Positions 59,601 through 64,000 of a DNA stretch of 64,000 bases are shown one piece after another. Source of the stretch: Dermatemys mawii. Taxonomy: Eukaryota > Chordata > Testudines > Dermatemydidae. The first letter of the stretch is position 1. Every line of letters starts with the position of its first letter. The notes beneath the pieces were generated by a model. The model was not told where the DNA came from. It saw only the letters and a program-made list of their open reading frames with translations, and did not search any database. The translations under genes and the position numbers were made by a program. The stretch spans positions 57,980,961 to 58,044,960 of the forward strand of contig ML677326.1 in the NCBI GenBank assembly GCA_007922305.1. The letters run 5' to 3'.

Positions 59601-59790
59601 GGGAATTGAACAAGATTGTCAAAAGCAACTAGTGATTTTTGGTTTCCTGGATTTTTGTGCACCCAAGGTGGGCTTCGGTACCCACTCTCTGAAAAACAGG
59701 CCCCCTTACGAAGTTTGAAGTTCAGCACATATCTGAGATGCTCAAAATCACTAACTCCTTTTGAAAATCTGGTCTAGAGTTTTTCAAAGG
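56669..59790. other. AT-rich intronic sequence, no gene
   Basis: Includes a T run (about 58799-58816) and an old palindromic motif (AGTAACTCCATTGTCTGGCA ... AATTTGACC, about 59296-59382). No exon is recognised. Confidence 0.5.
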
Positions 59791-59794
59791 TTAA

Positions 59795-59924
59795 TTTTTC
59801 ATGCATCCACATGCGCGCACACACACATTCACCTCATTGTTCATGGGAAGGCTTCAGGGTGTTTTTCATGCATCCACGTGCACACGCACATTCACCTCAT
59901 TATTTATGGGAAGGCTGCAGGGTG
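59795..59924. repeat. Tandem duplication of a 63-67 bp unit
   Basis: Two adjacent copies (59795-59861 and 59862-59924) both run from TTTTTCATGCATCCAC through an AC-rich part and TTCACCTCATT to GGGAAGGCT.CAGGGTG. They differ by a few substitutions and a 4-bp length difference in the AC run. Confidence 0.9.
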
Positions 59925-62900
59925 TTAAGTTGCTGATTAATATTTGTCAGACCTAATTGTGAAAATAGGAGCCTGCTTCTGAAACTATTACTAAAAGTGA
60001 TGGTACTTTGAGCAAATAGGGCAATACAAGGAATAGTTCTGGGAAGAAGCCTGGCAATAGTTATTGCCATGAAATCAGTAATTAGACATTTGTTTCTATT
60101 AGATTAATTGTGGTGTTTGAGGTGTGGTGTATGAGGGCTTGCATAACTGTTTTCATAGCCAGGATTATAACACTATCACAGCCTTTGTTAGAAATTATGT
60201 TTGCAATAAATATACTGTCTATTGTGCCTATGGTTGTAGGCTGTTGATCGTTCTTGCAAGATAGGGAAGTAATAAGGTGGAACAGAGAAGGTGGGAGGAA
60301 ATCCTCAATTATCCCTTCTATTTGTTTTATCTCATAACAAGAAAAGGTGAACAGATATTCAATCAATTTATTTGGAGACAATAGCTGTTATAAACATTAA
60401 TTTTACTAGCAGTTATATTTAACTTTTTTTTTAAAGAAAAAACAAGACATCAGTCCTAATGCTTCATCCATGCACTAATCAAACCAGGAAAAATTGCCTT
60501 GTCATCACTTCTTCCCACAATGAATATAGTATTGCATACTTACTGTATATATCGTTGGATTTTCTGGCATATTCAGAAGCATATAGCATATATCACTGTT
60601 AGAGCTAGGATATCAAATTAGATTGACCAGTAGATCCTTTCTAATCTGGCAAATGTTTTATTCTGTAATGGTGTTGTCATCTTAAATGCTTATCCCACCA
60701 AATAAAATATTTTCACTGCAATATTCATACTTTAACATTCCATGCATGGTAACTGCAAATCCCAGAAGGTTTGGAAGTTTGGTTCTGATGCTTATCTTAA
60801 CCTCCAAAAATTCAACAGATTCAGTGGACCCTTCCTCCTTCCAGTTGAACTCTACCTTTATCATTAGTGGTGCTAGGGACTTCCTGGAGAACCTATTTTT
60901 CTCTTCCTCAATCTTTTCTTCTCAGGAATAAGTCTTTGAGGTGAACTCTGAGACTTACCTGGTACTCTGAGGAATGAGATGCTCCAGCTTTTCTTCTTCT
61001 TCTTCTTTGTCCCTGTAGGGACTGTTCTTCAGTCACATTCTGTGCTAAAAGGATTCCATGCTTTATGGCTATGTCAAATTCAAAAGTCCCGTCATAAACT
61101 TTAAGAGACCAGAAGCAGGGCCAAACCAAGTTGAGAAGGCCTTTAGACCTCACTATGAAAAGTGAGTGAATTAAATTAAAGCACCCATGAACCTCCAAAT
61201 AGATTAGAGTTTGATTTGAATGGTAGACAGAAGTATAACTAGTTCTTACTTTGCTCATCCCTGAATCACGACCAACATTTGGAAAAATGGCTTATTGAAG
61301 ACTAGAGTCTTGCAATTTTGTGCCTGATCATGTCTCACTGAATTTGCTGGGAGTTGATGGTGCTCAGAACCTCTTGAGGTGCACTGCACAGCTTTCAGGA
61401 AGTCTTTTCAGAAGTTAAGTTTTCAGTGAGTTTTTAGTCACAGAACTTGTGTGAAGATTATTCCTATATTTAGTCTTGCTAGTCTTGATTTGCCATTATA
61501 CCCTAAATAACAGTATTCCTGCTAATGCCAATTGCCAGGAGCTCTATAACAAAATTGAATTATAGGGGAGATAATGCGTAACCCTGCTGTGTCACCCTGC
61601 CAAGTGTGAATGATAAATAAATGGATCCATTAGTAATAATTTAATCAATTTTGGAATGTAGTAATTTTCTCTAGCATATAATGGTCACAGATCCAAATCT
61701 ATCTTAAAAAAAAAAAAAATCAGATGCTCCTAATTATTTTCCATGCCTTCTCAGCAACTAAGGACAGAATCAAATCTTGTATTTTATTTTTAACTATTTC
61801 AGATCTAAAGTAAACACATTTTAAATAAATCTCTATATATTTCTTTAATGGTTCTTTCTGTTTGTGTAATATATGCACATCATTTCCTGCATACTCACAA
61901 GTGTGTTTATATATCATTTCGAAACTAGATAAAGTAAGCCCATACCTAGGGTCTGTAGTCTTATCAGTTCTCAATATAGCTGAGATCAGAGAGGTTTCTA
62001 GAAACTGGTTGTCTCCCACTCATGCCCTGATATAGTCAAGGTCAACATAAATAAATTTGTTGTGGCAAGTCTTACAAAACATGTTGTCTTGAATCTAGAG
62101 CCTTCCTCTAACACTGAAAAATCCATCACCCATTTTTAATAGCCATATAATTTTGCTCTAGAATATAACTTTTAATTTCTCTTTGGGTGAGTGGCAGCCT
62201 CTAGCTTTTATGATTACAAAAATAATCTAAAAAATGTGAACCTAATACAACTGATGGATTGATGTTTGCTTGAAGCTGCAGAAAATAGCTTTGAGAGATA
62301 TGTAAACTGTTCCTGTTCATCTCAATGGGATATTAATACTGATGACATTTTCAGTGTAAACATTGTTAACTATTTTATGGCTCCTCATTTTAGCAGGAAT
62401 ATCAAAAAGGAGTTTGTCATTACAGGATGTAGTAGCATCATATGGATTGCAGTGATGTGGATAGTTGATGTCAAAAGTTAATTTCTTCTCAAATTAAATT
62501 GTTATGTTATGCTATACAAAGCACACGGGATCTTTTATGAAAGAAGCAAATACACCATATTTATTAAAAATACAAGCTAGCCTATGCCCTCCCCACCCCC
62601 ACACCCTGCCAGTTGATGTTTAGCTCAAGTCAATCTAATGACCAGTTAGATTAAGCATGAGTGAGGAGCTGGGGTCTGTCGGTTGCAATCCGATGCGCTG
62701 AGGCCTTGCACTGAACTGGATTGAACCCAGAGTTCCATGGCAAAACACCCTATTCCCATTTGAGTCCATGCATTTTGCAATGTCATCCTGTAATCATTAG
62801 TGCTTAAATGGTGTTAATCTTGGGGGTTTCCAGCTGTTATCATTTAATGGCTATTGTCAGGCTTCCCATCGTTATCTCCTATTTGTTATCTTGCCTTTGG

Positions 62901-63535
62901 GGGTGCCTGCCTCACCTCTGAGGCCATCAGTGCTGCTAACTTGTTTAGCTTCTGATACAATGGATGTTTTCTGATTATCTCCGGGTCTTTTCAAGTCTTT
63001 CACTTTTCTTGACCATCTGGACATTCACATCTTATCTTTTCCTGGTGCATGCATTCCTCGTTCACAGAAACCTTCAAAGGTATACAGATGGCAGTGTTTT
63101 ATATTCAGCAGAATATGTTGTAAATCAAGCCTTGCTAAATCTTATACCTAAAATATTTCACATTGGGGCTACAGACCCTCAACATTTCTCTAATCTATTT
63201 ATCATAGACACAATACAAAAAAAATCCTGTCTCTTACTAACTAAACTTTATAACAGATCCTCATTATAATGCATATTAGAAACAGGATCCCAGTCTTAGA
63301 TGATCATTCCTTTCTGTTGTTCAAAAAGGGTGGCCAGCAGAATGAAATCAAAGTTTACATAAATTTCTTATAGCAGTTAGTATAATTATAAAATCCTGTC
63401 CCTACAGTCCCCCCACCACTTCCGAATACCCAGGGGGCGGGGGTGAGGAAGGAGTTTAATTCTTTCACCAACATCAAGAGACTCTGTTGTTGCCTAGATA
63501 TCAAAAATTCCAAATATCCTTCAGGCCTTTGTAAG
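59925..63535. other. Intronic sequence, no gene
   Basis: No supported exon. A TTC microsatellite lies at about 60990-61010, an A run at about 61707-61719, and an old motif with TGCCTGATCATG at about 61320. The minus-strand frame 60908-61258 (116 codons) shows no domain. Confidence 0.5.
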
Positions 63536-63539
63536 GTCT

Positions 63540-63800
63540 AGCTCACATTTTAAAGGCTTTACTAGTGTAGTCATACCAGCAAAACCCTTTAGCTGCTTAT
63601 TCTGGCAAAATATGCTCTTTAGGTGGTGTAACTAAGCAAGCCACCCCCCGGAATAATATAAACTATGCCAGCAAAAAGGACACTCTTGTGCAACTGTAAA
63701 CTGTCTCTTTACATGGGGAGTTTTGCGAGTGTAGTTATGCTCATTAGGAGGGGGGAAAATCACATCACTAAGTGACATAGCTATGCTGGCAAAAGCCTGT
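63540..63800. mobile_element. Probable MITE / non-autonomous DNA transposon
   Basis: ACTAGTGTAGTCATACCAGC on the left and AGTGACATAGCTATGCTGGC on the right are imperfect inverted relatives. The internal ATAAACTATGCCAGCAAAAA fits an abundant turtle MITE. TSDs not identified. Confidence 0.45.
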
Positions 63801-63804
63801 AGGA

Positions 63805-64000
63805 CACGGGTGGCCAAACTACGGCCTGCGGGCCACGAATGGCCCTCGAGCCGTTTTTATCCAGCCTGCAATATCCTGCTGGGGGAGCGGGACAAGAGAG
63901 CGGAGAGCTGGCCTGCAGCCGGCTGGGCGTGCCGCATGGGACCAGTGAGCCTGTGGCAGGCCAGGCGTGCCGTCTGGAGAGCGGGGCTGGCGCGCCGCCC
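63805..64000. mobile_element. Non-autonomous hAT, CAAACTAYGGCCC family, cut by the window end
   Basis: Begins CACGGGTGGCCAAACTACGG, the same terminus as 46604-47073, and continues GC-rich. The right end lies beyond the window, so neither length nor target duplication can be checked. Confidence 0.7.

Larger units (their letters stand above)
33026..64000 (+). other. SPOCK3: Partial intron of SPOCK3 downstream of the exon
   Basis: The next testican exon should open with a split alanine codon and LDPAKDPC. It was not found, so the remaining 31 kb are read as intron. The region is packed with mobile-element relics between 36.5 and 56.7 kb. Confidence 0.65.

Noticed and set aside
59795..59924. CRISPR-like spaced repeats
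   Set aside because: Two directly adjacent copies with no spacers, in a vertebrate genome; a simple tandem duplication.
60908..61258. 116-codon frame on the minus strand as a possible exon or gene
   Set aside because: No recognisable domain, no family match from memory, and it ends in a TTC-repeat-derived Arg run.

Overview
This window looks like non-coding DNA from a vertebrate, most likely a hidden-neck (cryptodiran) turtle. The identification rests on repeats recognised from memory. These are a tRNA-headed SINE of the tortoise Cry I type (about 13.03-13.21 kb), CR1 LINE 3' ends of the turtle/crocodilian kind, Penelope-like retroelements with a GIY-YIG endonuclease, and several GC-rich non-autonomous hAT elements. 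There are no bacterial-style genes, rRNA, tRNA genes or CRISPR arrays. Almost every open reading frame is chance or transposon-derived.

The only host coding sequence I can support is one 46-nt internal exon on the + strand (32980-33025), with a good acceptor and donor. It encodes DDYFRTWSPGKPFDQ plus the first base of the next codon, which fits the N-terminal region of a testican, best SPOCK3. The whole window is therefore read as two partial SPOCK3 introns flanking this exon: at least 33.0 kb upstream and 31.0 kb downstream.

Layout: 1-4.6 kb is mostly AT-rich intron. From 4.6 to 11.5 kb is a dense block of DNA transposons (hAT 4616-5134, mariner/Tigger-like 5157-5743, hAT 7578-9068, hAT 10066-10814, Tigger-like 11088-11473), a Penelope-derived palindrome around a GT/AT microsatellite (6.17-6.70 kb) and an antisense CR1. 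From 13 to 22 kb are a Cry I SINE, a MIR-type SINE, a Penelope copy split by nested DNA elements and a MITE. From 28.2 to 34.3 kb, around the exon, recognisable repeats are sparse. From 36.5 to 40.4 kb lies a decayed but nearly complete PIF/Harbinger transposon with both of its genes. From 41.3 to 51.9 kb are CR1 3' ends, two Penelope copies, two hATs and an L1/Tx1-like LINE relic. From 52 to 56.7 kb are a solo LTR, a large hAT and another Tigger-like element. The last 7 kb are intron-like, ending in a MITE and the start of another hAT.

The elements do not work together as a system. What they offer is a history of insertions, and many can be delimited precisely because their target-site duplications (TSDs) survive. 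No convincing novel system was found. The most informative observations are the Penelope copies (one with a perfect 12-bp TSD), the Penelope-derived palindrome, the Harbinger element with two of its three catalytic acidic positions visibly destroyed, and the possible L1/Tx1-like LINE C-terminus.
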